A DNA stretch of 44,849 nt from an uncultured Eubacteriales bacterium (GCA_900319465.1 ONOL01000028.1:1-44849); one strand, 5' to 3'. Shown: positions 1-7,971, counted from the stretch's first letter. Made by a program: numbers and translations. Notes: generated by a model from the letters alone, not told the origin.

Positions 1-1759
1 TTTGACGGTGTCGTTGAGCTTGGAGAGGATCCACTTGTCCTCGATCTCGAGCGTCCCGGGCAGCTCGTTTTTATCGATCGTGAGGTTCATCATCACGAAG
101 CGGCTCGCGTTCCAGAGCTTGTTGCAGAAGTTGCGCATGGCCTCGCACTTCTCGACATAGAAGCGCATGTCGTTGCCGGGGCTGTTGCCGGTGATGAGGT
201 TGAAGCGCAGCGCGTCCGCGCCGTACTGCTCGACCATATCCAGCGGGTCGATGCCGTTGCCGAGGGACTTGGACATCTTGCGGCCCAGGCTGTCGCGCAC
301 GAGGCCGTGGATGAACACGGTCTTGAACGGCTCCCTGTCCATCTGCTCCATGCCGGAGAAGATCATGCGGGCGACCCAGAAGAAGATGATGTCATAGCCC
401 GTGACCATGACCGTGGTCGGGTACCAGTAGTCGAGCTCGGGCGTCTTGTCCGGCCAGCCCATCGTGGAGAAGGGCCAGAGCGCGGAGGAAAACCAGGTGT
501 CGAGCACGTCCTCCTCGCGGGTGATGTTCCTGCTGCCGCAGTGGGCGCACTCGGTCGCGTCGGTACGGGAGACCGTGATCTCGCCGCAGTCGGCGCAGTA
601 CCAGGCGGGGATCTGGTGGCCCCACCAGAGCTGGCGGGAGATGCACCAGTCGTGCACGTTCTCCATCCAGTTGAGATAGGTCTTGGTGAAGCGCTCGGGC
701 ACGAACTTGATGCGCCCGTCCTTGACGACGTCGATGGCCTTCTTCGCCAGCGGCTTCATCTTCACAAACCACTGCGGGCTCGTCAGCGGCTCCACCACGG
801 TGCCGCAGCGATAGCAGCAGCCCACGTTGTGGCTGTAGGGCTCCACCTTCACGAGATAGCCCTGCTCCTCCAGATCGGCCACGATCGCCTTGCGGGCCTC
901 GTAGCGGTCGAGCCCGTCGTACTTGCCGCCGTTACAGATCTTCGCGTCCTCGTCGATGCACTGCACCTGCTCGAGATCATGGCGCAGGCCGACCTCGTAG
1001 TCGTTGGGGTCGTGGCAGGGCGTCATCTTCACCGCGCCGGTGCCGAAGCCGAGCTCGACGTATTCGTCCGCCACGATCGGGAGCTTGCGCCCCACGAGCG
1101 GCAGGATCGCGTTCTTGCCGACGAGGTGCCGATAGCGCTCGTCGTCCGGGTGGACGGCCACGCCGGTGTCGCCCAGCATGGTCTCGGGCCGGGTCGTGGC
1201 GATGATGAACTCCTCGTCGGAGTCCTCGATCGGGTAGCGGATGTGCCAGAAGTGGCCCGGCATGTCCTTGTACTCGACCTCCGCGTCAGACAGGGCGGTG
1301 CGGCAGTGCGGGCACCAGTTGATGATGCGGCTGCCCTTGTAGATGAGGCCCTTTTCGTAGAGATCGCAGAAGGTCTCGCGCACGGCCTTGGCGCAGACCT
1401 CGTCCACAGACGCGCTCGAGGAACTTCTCGCGGCCCAGATCGTAGCGGCTCAGGCCTTCCTTCTCGCGCAGCTCCTTCTCGACGCGCACCTGCGTGGAGA
1501 TGCCCGCGTGATCCTGCCCGGGCAGCCAGAGCGCCGCGTAGCCCTGCATCCGCTTGTAGCGGGTCAGGATGTCCTGCAGCGTCGCGTCCAGCGCGTGGCC
1601 CATGTGAAGCTGCCCCGTGACGTTGGGGGGCGGCATGACGATGGAGAAGGGTTTCTTCTCGGGGTCGATCTCCCCCTTGAAGAAGCCGCCGTCCATCCAG
1701 AAATCGTAGATCTTTTTCTCGACCTTTTTCGGTTCGTACACCTTCGGAAGCTCTCTCAT
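1..1759 (-). CDS. valS: Valyl-tRNA synthetase, 3' end outside window, internal deletion
   Basis: Class I synthetase that charges tRNA-Val and edits mischarged tRNA. The minus strand starts at the ATG at 1759 ([16 protein letters not shown]) and shows the first nucleotide-binding signature ([15 protein letters not shown]), the editing-domain region, and the KMSKS loop ([14 protein letters not shown]) near 260-290. The gene runs off the left edge before its C-terminal coiled coil. At about 1405-1412 the frame breaks: FLERV should be followed by roughly 30 conserved residues (a W-E-W-K-E-x-Y-G to D-W-x-R-E-R-F-T segment in the family), but the next recognisable residues are [12 protein letters not shown] in another frame. 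About 92-95 bases seem to be missing. As valS is normally essential, an assembly error or a second copy elsewhere is more likely than true loss. The family assignment is very secure; the intactness is not. Confidence 0.9.
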
Positions 1760-1760
1760 G

Positions 1761-2085
1761 TAAGGAATCGGAAACGCCCTGGGACGTTTCCGTCTCAGGG
1801 CGATAAAATACCGCGGTACCACCTGAATTCCGCCGCATCTGTCATCCTGAGGAGCAAAGCGACGAAGGATCTCGTGAGATTCTTCGCTTCGCTCAGAATG
1901 ACAAATCAAAACGGCGCTCTTATGGCCCTTAACGCGAGCCGCACGCCGGGACTACGCAGGTCTCCCCTTCCCCCCGGGCGCTCGGAACCGACCTTCAAGC
2001 CCGCCTCACAGGGACTTGCACCGACCGTCCCCTCTCTGTGATCCGCTGACCGCTCTACTCCTGTTCGTCATTGCGCTGATAACAG
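1761..2085 (-). promoter_or_regulatory. T-box leader of valS
   Basis: Untranslated leader that senses uncharged tRNA-Val and controls termination before valS. The minus strand holds the conserved T-box sequence AGGTGGTACCGCGG at 1824-1811. It is followed by a terminator-type hairpin at 1802-1775 (CGCCCTGAGACG, GAAA loop, CGTCCCAGGGCG), then TTT and the valS start. Upstream are Stem I-like elements: an AGTAGAG motif near 2060, CAGAGAGGGGACGGT near 2035 and a candidate specifier GTC at 1992-1990 within GAAGGTCGG. GTC would be a valine codon, matching the downstream gene. The specifier position is inferred by eye and needs folding. A palindromic repeat sits between Stem I and the T-box bulge. 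Confidence 0.88.
1841..1902. repeat. Palindromic 'SERSEES'-type dispersed repeat inside the T-box leader
   Basis: Imperfect inverted repeat of about 62 bases, with ends GTCATCCTGAG and CTCAGAATGAC and inner arms AAAGCGACGAAGGATCT and AGATTCTTCGCTTCG around a short CGTG centre. Translated on the minus strand it reads [16 protein letters not shown], a peptide known to turn up in spurious ORFs of many bacterial genomes because this palindrome is widely dispersed. Only one copy was seen in this window. It lies directly before the T-box sequence. Confidence 0.8.
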
Positions 2086-2089
2086 GTGG

Positions 2090-2119
2090 ATTATAGTATA
2101 GGGCAAAGCGCTTTGTCAA
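2090..2119 (-). promoter_or_regulatory. Sigma-70-type promoter of the valS leader
   Basis: A -35 TTGACA at 2119-2114 and a -10 TATAAT at 2095-2090 are separated by 18 bases on the minus strand, directly upstream of the T-box leader. Both hexamers match the consensus fully. Confidence 0.82.
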
Positions 2120-2129
2120 GGTTTTTTAC

Positions 2130-2951
2130 TTATTTTTCGTATTTTTCCGCAAGATAATCGCAGGCTGAGAGCGCGGCGACATTGCCCTCGCCGACGGCTT
2201 TGGCAAGCTGGTAGGGCTTGCCGGTGCAGTCGCCCGCAGCAAACACGCCGGGTACGCTGGTCTGCATCCTGCGGTTAACCACAATGGCGCCGTTTTCGTA
2301 GTCGAGGCCGGGCACGAGCCTCGTGACCGAGACGGTGTCCTTGATGATGAACACGCCGTCCACCGGATGCTCCTCGCCCGCAAAGACGAGCATATCGGCC
2401 TTTTGGCCGCCGCGGATCTCATAGCGCCCGTTTTTTTCAAAGCGAAGCACGCGACAGCCGATGCTCTCCAGGAAGTCCGCGTCGTGCCTCGCTTCCTCAC
2501 CGCCGCCTACGACAGCGACGGTTTTGCCGCGATAGAGCATGCCGTCGCAGGTCGCGCAGTAGCTCACGCCGCGCCCGAGGAACTCCCCCTCGCCGGGATA
2601 GAGCTTCTCGCGCGTAATGCCGGCGGCAATGATAAGCGAGCGCGCCGTATAGAAATCACTTCCGACCGCGACGCCGAAGCTGTCCCCCATCGGCATGACC
2701 GAGAGCGCGCGGCCCGTGATCACCGCCGCGCCGGCTTCCTCGATCTGCCGGCGGAAAAGCGCCGTCATCTCCGCGCCGTCCATGGGCGGCAGGCCGGGAT
2801 AATTGGTGATCCGTTCGGCCTTGAAGAGGCTTGAGGTCTCCGATCTGTTGGTGATGACCGCCGCGCTCTTCCCCCTGTTTTTCAGTGTAAGCACCGCGGA
2901 GGTCGCCGCAGCGCCGCCGCCGATGAGGATCACGTCATAAACTGTATCCAT
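2130..2951 (-). CDS. Thioredoxin-reductase-like flavoprotein, shortened NAD(P) domain
   Basis: Pyridine-nucleotide-disulfide oxidoreductase of the low-Mr thioredoxin reductase fold, expected in the cytoplasm and probably reducing a thioredoxin-like partner. It has an N-terminal FAD motif (IGGGAAATSA, residues 11-19), the redox pair CATC (Cys132 and Cys135), a second Rossmann motif VVGGGEEA near residue 147 and the C-terminal FAD motif VFAAGDCTG. The start is the ATG at 2951, preceded by AAAGGAG. At 273 residues it is shorter than usual TrxB (about 305-320). The stretch after GGGEEA lacks the HRRxxFR NADPH signature. This recalls the clostridial TrxR-like groups that do not use NADPH (ferredoxin-dependent FFTR or DDOR types). 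The electron donor is inferred, not shown. Confidence 0.85.
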   Translation of the reverse strand: MDTVYDVILIGGGAAATSAVLTLKNRGKSAAVITNRSETSSLFKAERITNYPGLPPMDGAEMTALFRRQIEEAGAAVITGRALSVMPMGDSFGVAVGSDFYTARSLIIAAGITREKLYPGEGEFLGRGVSYCATCDGMLYRGKTVAVVGGGEEARHDADFLESIGCRVLRFEKNGRYEIRGGQKADMLVFAGEEHPVDGVFIIKDTVSVTRLVPGLDYENGAIVVNRRMQTSVPGVFAAGDCTGKPYQLAKAVGEGNVAALSACDYLAEKYEK

Positions 2952-2982
2952 CGCCGTCTCTCCTTTGTTTTTCTTTTTTATC

Positions 2983-3011
2983 ATGATACCACAGCGCGCC
3001 CTGACGTGCAA
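2983..3011 (-). promoter_or_regulatory. Promoter of the thioredoxin-reductase-like gene
   Basis: TTGCAC at 3011-3006 and TATCAT at 2988-2983 with exact 17-base spacing on the minus strand, 32 bases before the start codon. Confidence 0.6.
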
Positions 3012-3044
3012 TTGTCATATTTTGATTGCAGGCAACGGCCCTGT

Positions 3045-3162
3045 TCTTTCGGACTTTCTTTCGGACTTTCTTTCGGACTTTCTTTCGGACTTTCTTTCGG
3101 ACTTTCTTTCGGACTTTCTTTCGGGTCTTGTTCGGTCTTGTTCGGTCTTGTTCCCGGTCTTG
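3045..3162. repeat. Intergenic short tandem repeats (12-bp then 10-bp units)
   Basis: Six near-perfect units of TTTCTTTCGGAC (TTCGGAC starts at 3048, 3060, 3072, 3084, 3096 and 3108) are followed by about four 10-bp units of TTCGGTCTTG between 3121 and 3162. One strand is strongly pyrimidine-rich. The array lies between the divergent promoters of the flavoprotein gene and glnS and has no spacers, so it is not CRISPR. The 12-bp unit leaves long repeated reading frames open on both strands, but none has a plausible start. Confidence 0.9.
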
Positions 3163-3180
3163 TTCTTGTTTTTGTTTTTC

Positions 3181-3209
3181 TTGTAATTTCCCCGACTATC
3201 GTATATAAT
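3181..3209 (+). promoter_or_regulatory. Promoter of glnS
   Basis: TTGTAA at 3181-3186 and TATAAT at 3204-3209 with 17-base spacing, 38 bases upstream of the glnS start. Confidence 0.72.
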
Positions 3210-3247
3210 AGCAAAATCTTAGATTTCTTACTGGGGGAGCGAAAGAG

Positions 3248-4936
3248 ATGGACGAACTCAATACCAGAAACTTTATCGAGGCCTTCGTGCAGGAGGATCT
3301 CTCCGAAGGGAACCGCTGTTACGGCATGAAGGTGCACACACGCTTTCCGCCCGAGCCGAACGGCTATCTGCACATCGGCCACTGCAAGGCTCTTACCATC
3401 GACTTCAGCACCGCCGAGCATTTCGGCGGCCTGTGCAACCTCCGCTTTGACGACACCAACCCCGCCAAGGAGGACAACGAGTACGTGGAGGCCATCCAGC
3501 AGGACATCCACTGGCTGGGCTTCGACTGGGGCGACCGGCTTTACTACGGCTCGGATTATTTTGAAAAGACCTACGAATATGCGATCGAGCTGATCAAGAA
3601 AGGCCTCGCCTACGTCTGCGAGCTGACGCCCGAGCAGTTCCGCGAGTATCGCGGCGACACGACGCGCCCCGCCGTCAGCCCCTGGCGCGACCGGCCGGTC
3701 GCGGAGAACCTCGAGCTGTTCGAGCGGATGAGAAACGGCGAGTTTGAAGAGGGCCGATACACCCTGCGTGCCAAGATCGACCTTGCCTCCGGCAACTTCA
3801 ACATGCGCGACCCGGTGCTCTACCGCATCCGCTACATCGAGCACCACCGTCAGGGCACGAAGTGGTGCATCTACCCGATGTACGACTTTGCCCACCCCAT
3901 CCAGGACGCGCTGGAGGGCATCACGCACTCCCTCTGCTCGCTTGAGTACGAGGCGCACCGGCCTCTCTACGACTGGGTCGTGAACAATCTCTCGATCCCC
4001 GGCATCAAGCCCCGGCAGATCGAGTTTGCCCGCCTCGGCATCAACTACACGGTCATGTCCAAGCGCAAGCTGCGCAAGCTTGTGGAGGACGGACTCGTCT
4101 CCGGCTGGGACGACCCGCGCATGCCGACCCTCTGCGGCCTTCGCCGCCGCGGCTACACCGCCCGCTCCATCCGTGCCTTCTGCGAACGCATCGGCGTGAG
4201 CAAGGTGGATTCCACGGTGGACTGGGCGCTGCTGGAGAGCTGCCTGCGCGACGATCTGAACGAGAGCGCGCAGCGCGTCATGGCAGTGCTGCACCCCGTG
4301 AAGCTCACCGTCACCAACTACCCCGAGGGGCAGAGCGAGACGCTCACGGTCGAGAACAACCCCCTCCGCCCCGAGGACGGGACCCGCGAGGTCAGCTTCT
4401 CCCGCCACCTCTGGATCGAGGAGGAGGACTTCATGGAAGTCCCCGCGCCGAAGTACAAGCGCCTGCATCCGGGCTACGAGGTCCGCCTCAAGGGCGCCTA
4501 TCTCGTCACCTGCACCGGCTGTGTCAAGGATGAAAACGGGAACGTGACCGAGATCCTCTGCGAGTATGATCCGCAGAGCCGCGGCGGCGATCCCGCCGAC
4601 GGCCGCAAGGTCAAGGGCGCGACCATCCACTGGGTGGACGCGGACAACTGTGCCGACGCCGAGGTTCGCATGTACGACTACCTCTTTGCCGATCCGGAGC
4701 CCGACGGCCCGGACAAGAACTTCTTGGACTGCCTGAATCCCGACAGTCTCAAGGTGCTCACGGGCTGCAAGGTCGAGGCCGCGCTCCGCGACGCGCCCAT
4801 GCCCGAAAACGGCAAGGATTCCAAGGGTTACCAGTTCATGCGCCAGGGCTACTTCGTGCTCGACAACCGCGACGCCGCCCCCGGGCACCTGGTCTTCAAC
4901 CGCGCCGTCGCGCTCAAGGACAGCTTCCGCAAGTAA
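3248..4936 (+). CDS. glnS: Glutaminyl-tRNA synthetase
   Basis: Class I synthetase attaching glutamine to tRNA-Gln in the cytoplasm. The 562-residue length is near the usual GlnRS size. The HIGH motif is seen in PPEPNGYLHIGHCKAL (H42-I-G-H45) and the KMSKS loop as VMSKRKL. The C-terminal half has the two beta-barrel anticodon-binding domains typical of GlnRS (for example VKGATIHWVDA), which separates it from GltX. A GGGGGAGCGAAAGAG stretch precedes the ATG. The gene is monocistronic, with its own promoter and a strong terminator. Direct glutaminylation by GlnRS is less common in Firmicutes, many of which use the GatCAB route, but it occurs in several gut Clostridia. Confidence 0.96.
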   Translation: MDELNTRNFIEAFVQEDLSEGNRCYGMKVHTRFPPEPNGYLHIGHCKALTIDFSTAEHFGGLCNLRFDDTNPAKEDNEYVEAIQQDIHWLGFDWGDRLYYGSDYFEKTYEYAIELIKKGLAYVCELTPEQFREYRGDTTRPAVSPWRDRPVAENLELFERMRNGEFEEGRYTLRAKIDLASGNFNMRDPVLYRIRYIEHHRQGTKWCIYPMYDFAHPIQDALEGITHSLCSLEYEAHRPLYDWVVNNLSIPGIKPRQIEFARLGINYTVMSKRKLRKLVEDGLVSGWDDPRMPTLCGLRRRGYTARSIRAFCERIGVSKVDSTVDWALLESCLRDDLNESAQRVMAVLHPVKLTVTNYPEGQSETLTVENNPLRPEDGTREVSFSRHLWIEEEDFMEVPAPKYKRLHPGYEVRLKGAYLVTCTGCVKDENGNVTEILCEYDPQSRGGDPADGRKVKGATIHWVDADNCADAEVRMYDYLFADPEPDGPDKNFLDCLNPDSLKVLTGCKVEAALRDAPMPENGKDSKGYQFMRQGYFVLDNRDAAPGHLVFNRAVALKDSFRK

Positions 4937-4965
4937 ACGGGGCTGTCGGAACTGCCTCTTTTTCA

Positions 4966-4998
4966 ACCGGGAGAACGGTAACCGTTCTCCCGGTTTTT
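4966..4998 (+). terminator. Rho-independent terminator of glnS
   Basis: Perfect stem ACCGGGAGAACGGT / ACCGTTCTCCCGGT followed by TTTTT, 30 bases after the glnS stop codon. Confidence 0.9.
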
Positions 4999-5077
4999 CT
5001 CGGCCAAATCGCACAATATCCCCGGAAAAAAGCCTTATACAATTCGCCTTGTTTGTCTAAATTGCACCAATCGCCGC

Positions 5078-5106
5078 TTGACACTTTCCTGTGAAAACAT
5101 TATAAT
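5078..5106 (+). promoter_or_regulatory. Consensus promoter of the small gene and enoate-reductase pair
   Basis: TTGACA at 5078-5083, a 17-base spacer and TATAAT at 5101-5106: a full consensus promoter, implying strong expression of the two downstream genes. Confidence 0.85.
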
Positions 5107-5201
5107 GACCATATCATGGCATAATAAGGTTCAATCTGCGCACATACGGATTGTTCCCAAAGCATGACAACTCTAAAATCGAAACAGGAGGGAAAAGTTT
5201 C

Positions 5202-5411
5202 ATGAAGAAGAAAGCAAAGAGACTCTTTGCGCTCGTATGCGTCTGCAGCGTCGGCTACGGCGTCGCCAAGCTGCTGCAGGTCGAGTCCGTCCGCGACAAG
5301 CTCTTTGAGGTTCTCGGCGAAGACAAGTACATCGCTCTTGACTCCACGGTCCGTCTGCTCGCCGACCTGCTGATGTGGCCTATTGATTTCGTGAGGGCCC
5401 TGCTCCCGTAA
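5202..5411 (+). CDS. Small membrane-type hypothetical protein (69 aa)
   Basis: No family recognised. The start is the ATG at 5202, preceded by AGGAGGG eight bases upstream; an in-frame ATG at 5151 lacks such a site. The protein opens with KKKAKR, then a hydrophobic stretch (LFALVCVCSVGYGVAKLL), so it is either a single-pass membrane protein or has a signal-like N-terminus. A short helix-rich middle is followed by a second hydrophobic segment (LLADLLMWPIDFVRALL). It follows a consensus promoter and is 57 bases upstream of the enoate-reductase gene with no terminator between, so both are probably cotranscribed. A membrane tether or accessory role for that enzyme is possible but only inferred. 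Confidence 0.75.
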   Translation: MKKKAKRLFALVCVCSVGYGVAKLLQVESVRDKLFEVLGEDKYIALDSTVRLLADLLMWPIDFVRALLP

Positions 5412-5468
5412 AAAGGCGGAAAGAAACCGGCATCTACTTGCAAAAATTAAAAAAGAAAGGGTCATACT

Positions 5469-7541
5469 ATGAACAAAAAGTATGAAGCTCTGTTTACCCC
5501 GTTTAAAATCGGGGAAGTAGAGATTCCGAACCGCATCGTGCAGTGTTCTATGGGCGGCACCACGCTGTTTGGCTGGCTGGAGCCTTCTCACTTCGACCTT
5601 GAGGGAGCGGACTTCCTGCTCAAGCGCGCAAAGGACGGCGTCGGTCTGGTGCTTCCCGGCATGCAGGTCATCCGTGACACGATGGGCAGAAAGTGGCTGG
5701 ACTCCAACCGTCAGATGTACCGTGTGCTCAAGCCCTACATGGACGAGTACCACAAGACCGGCGGCAAGCTCTTCATTCAGCTCGCCGGCGGCTTCGGCCG
5801 TTCGATGGCCGTTACCCCGTGGATGGCCGCGCTGGCCCGCAACGACCTGCTCAACAAGCTGGCCTCCCCGATCGTGGACGTGCAGTACAGCTGCGCCTCC
5901 GCCTCCGCCACGCCCAACCGCTGGGCCGACAACCTGACCTCCCGCCCCTTCACCATTGAAGAGATCCAGGAGATGGTGTGGCACTTCGGCGCGACCGCCA
6001 AGAAGCTGCGCGAGGCCGGCGTCGACGGCGTTGAGATCCACGCCGTGCATGAGGGCTACAACCTCGACCAGTTCGCCATTGCGAATATGAACTTCCGTAC
6101 CGACCAGTACGGCGGCACGCTGGAGAACCGTCTGCGCTTCGCCTGCGAGATCGCGCAGGAGATCAAGAAGCAGGCCGGGTCCGACTTCCCCGTCTCCCTG
6201 CGTTACTCCGTCCGCTCCTGCACCAAGGGCTGGCGCAAGGGTGCGATGCCTTACGAGGAGTTCGAGGAGTTCGGCCGCGACATGGCTGAGTCCGAGAAAG
6301 CCGTCAAGATCCTTGAGGAAGCCGGCTACGACTTCTTCAACTGCGACAACGGCACCTACGACGCCTGGTACTGGGCGCATCCGCCTCAGTATATGCCCGA
6401 CAACTGCAACCTTGCAGACGTCGAACATATCCGCAAGTTCACCAACTCCCCCGTCGCCTGCGCCGGCCGTATGGACCCGGTCAAGGCCGCCGAGGAGATC
6501 GCCGCCGGCCGTCTGGATGCCGTCGCCATCGCGCGCCAGAACCTGGTCGACGAGCACTGGGTCACCAAGATCAAAGAGGGCAAGGAAGACACGATCCGTC
6601 CCTGCATCCGCTGCCATAACGGCTGCTTCAATTTTGCCAAGTTCGAAGGCACTGAGAACATCCAGTCTCTGCCCGACTCCCTGCACCTGGGCCGCTGCGC
6701 GCTCAACCCGCCCACGATGCAGCACAACCGCTACAAGATCGTCCCCACCAAGAACCCGAAGAAGGTCGCCGTCATCGGCGGCGGCATCGGCGGCATGGAA
6801 TGCTGCCTCGTGCTGAAAAAGCGCGGCCACAATCCCGTTCTGTTTGAAAAGACCGGCGAGCTCGGCGGCCTGTTCCTGACCGCTTCCGCCATGACCTTCA
6901 AAGAGAACGACAAGCAGCTCGTCGAGTGGTATCGCCGCGAGATGAAGGAAGCCGGCATTGAAGTCCGCCTGAACACCGAGGTCAACGACCTTGGCACGAT
7001 CAAGCGCGGCTTTGACGAGATCATCGTCTGCACCGGCTCCGTGCCCAGAAAGATGCCGCAGATCAAGGGCTTCGAGAAGACCATGACCTTCACCGAGCTT
7101 CTGAAGGAAGGCAAGATCGCCGACGAGAAGCTGCAGAAAGTCGTCTTCCTCGGCGGCGGCCAGTCCTCCTGCGAGGCCGCCTACGATATGGTCTACAACT
7201 TCAAGAAGAGCCCCATCATCGTCGAGTACGGCAATGACCTGGTCGCGGCGCAGGCCACCTGCCTTGCTAACACCTCCTTCCTGCGCGACGCGATGGAGTA
7301 TCACAAGGTTCCCGTCTACCTGCACAGCACCATCACCGAGATCGGCGACGGCTACTGCATCATCAAGACGCCCGACGGCTCCTTCAGACAGGAGTGCGAC
7401 GCCGTTGTCAACGGCATCGGCTTTGTGCCCTCCCCCGTGGGCGAGAAGGCTCCCCATGTCCACCGTGTCGGCGACTGCGTTGCCATCGGCAACCTGCGCA
7501 CCGTCATCTGGCGTGCCTGGGACGTCTGCATGCGCATCTAA
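5469..7541 (+). CDS. NADH:flavin oxidoreductase / 2-enoate reductase family enzyme
   Basis: Large Old Yellow Enzyme-type protein of 690 residues that reduces activated C=C bonds of enoates or enoyl-CoAs using NAD(P)H, FMN, FAD and a [4Fe-4S] cluster. The N-terminal 370 or so residues form the FMN barrel, with HAVHEGYNLDQF and the typical TDQYGGTLENRLRF signature. The cluster ligands follow: C-x2-C-x3-C in PCIRCHNGC, and a later Cys in LGRCALNP. Next are a GGGIGGMECC dinucleotide site near residue 435 and a second, GGGQSS, near 560. Relatives include 2,4-dienoyl-CoA reductase, cinnamate reductase (FldZ) and bile-acid enzymes BaiCD and BaiH. The substrate cannot be read from sequence. GAAAGGG precedes the ATG. 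A strong promoter and terminator frame the pair with the small upstream gene. Confidence 0.93.
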   Translation: MNKKYEALFTPFKIGEVEIPNRIVQCSMGGTTLFGWLEPSHFDLEGADFLLKRAKDGVGLVLPGMQVIRDTMGRKWLDSNRQMYRVLKPYMDEYHKTGGKLFIQLAGGFGRSMAVTPWMAALARNDLLNKLASPIVDVQYSCASASATPNRWADNLTSRPFTIEEIQEMVWHFGATAKKLREAGVDGVEIHAVHEGYNLDQFAIANMNFRTDQYGGTLENRLRFACEIAQEIKKQAGSDFPVSLRYSVRSCTKGWRKGAMPYEEFEEFGRDMAESEKAVKILEEAGYDFFNCDNGTYDAWYWAHPPQYMPDNCNLADVEHIRKFTNSPVACAGRMDPVKAAEEIAAGRLDAVAIARQNLVDEHWVTKIKEGKEDTIRPCIRCHNGCFNFAKFEGTENIQSLPDSLHLGRCALNPPTMQHNRYKIVPTKNPKKVAVIGGGIGGMECCLVLKKRGHNPVLFEKTGELGGLFLTASAMTFKENDKQLVEWYRREMKEAGIEVRLNTEVNDLGTIKRGFDEIIVCTGSVPRKMPQIKGFEKTMTFTELLKEGKIADEKLQKVVFLGGGQSSCEAAYDMVYNFKKSPIIVEYGNDLVAAQATCLANTSFLRDAMEYHKVPVYLHSTITEIGDGYCIIKTPDGSFRQECDAVVNGIGFVPSPVGEKAPHVHRVGDCVAIGNLRTVIWRAWDVCMRI

Positions 7542-7554
7542 TCCTATCTCATAC

Positions 7555-7589
7555 AAACAGCCCCGCTCGCATGAGCGGGGCTGTTTGTC
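7555..7589. terminator. Bidirectional terminator between converging genes
   Basis: Perfect 14-bp stem AAACAGCCCCGCTC / GAGCGGGGCTGTTT with a GCAT loop. It lies between the plus-strand enoate reductase and the minus-strand ArsC/Spx-like gene and can serve both. Confidence 0.85.
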
Positions 7590-7637
7590 TTGCGCATCTT
7601 ACAAACGCGTTTTATCGAAATAGCCGGAGCCTGTATT

Positions 7638-7970
7638 TTACTCCCAGTCCTTCCAGATTTCCGGGCAGTAGCCGACGGTGGCCTTTTTGCCGTTTCGCAC
7701 GATCGGGGTGCGCAGCATTTCCGGAACCTCGAAGAGCTTCTCCAGCTTTGCGTCGCTTCCCGCCAGATACTGGAATAGCGGGTAGTCCCGGTCTTCGGGA
7801 TCGGGCAGGTTCTCCAGCCCCACCGCGTTCCTGACACTTGTGAGCTCTCCCCTGCTGATCCCGTATTTCACAAGGTCGATATACTGATACTTGATCCGGC
7901 GCTCCTTGAACCAGCGCTCGGCTTTTTTTGTGTCAAAGCACTTGGACTTGCCGAAAATCTGAACATTCAT
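7638..7970 (-). CDS. ArsC/Spx-family thioredoxin-fold protein
   Basis: Small cytoplasmic protein of 110 residues with the arsenate reductase/Spx fold. Features are the N-terminal IFGKSKCFDTKKAERWF, carrying one active-site-position Cys and the C-x2-T pattern; a PLFQYLAGSD-type linker; and RTPIVRNGKKATVGYCPEIW, matching the family's conserved RxPIVxxxxxxxxG stretch. With a single N-terminal Cys it resembles the YffB-like subgroup, and no arsenic genes are nearby. The start ATG at 7970 lies one base after the RNase J stop (7972-7974) and its GGAG site is inside the RNase J end, so the two are translationally coupled. The actual function is unknown. Confidence 0.82.
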   Translation of the reverse strand: MNVQIFGKSKCFDTKKAERWFKERRIKYQYIDLVKYGISRGELTSVRNAVGLENLPDPEDRDYPLFQYLAGSDAKLEKLFEVPEMLRTPIVRNGKKATVGYCPEIWKDWE

Positions 7971-7971
7971 C

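Noticed and set aside
307-1620. Long plus-strand open frame opposite valS
   Set aside because: It is a reverse-strand shadow of valS. The composition (Val/Leu/His/Asp-rich) is that of an antisense frame in high-GC DNA, and it has no ribosome binding site or recognisable motif.
3045-3162. CRISPR-like appearance of the repeats
   Set aside because: The units are 10-12 bases, directly adjacent, with no unique spacers and no cas genes.
2981-5014. Long minus-strand frame opposite glnS ending in repeated ESPK units
   Set aside because: The repeated peptide only reflects the 12-bp DNA repeat, and the rest is antisense to glnS. No start signal or domain supports it.
5469-7541. Assignment as baiCD, baiH or fldZ
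   Set aside because: The architecture is shared by many enoate reductases, and no bile-acid or aromatic amino acid gene is nearby, so no specific symbol is justified.
5100-7556. 818-codon minus-strand frame over the enoate reductase
   Set aside because: Antisense of a well-supported gene with FMN, FAD and Fe-S motifs; the antisense protein shows no motif.
7638-7970. Arsenate reductase function
   Set aside because: Only the fold is supported; no arsenic resistance genes are nearby and the extra catalytic Cys residues of true ArsC are missing.
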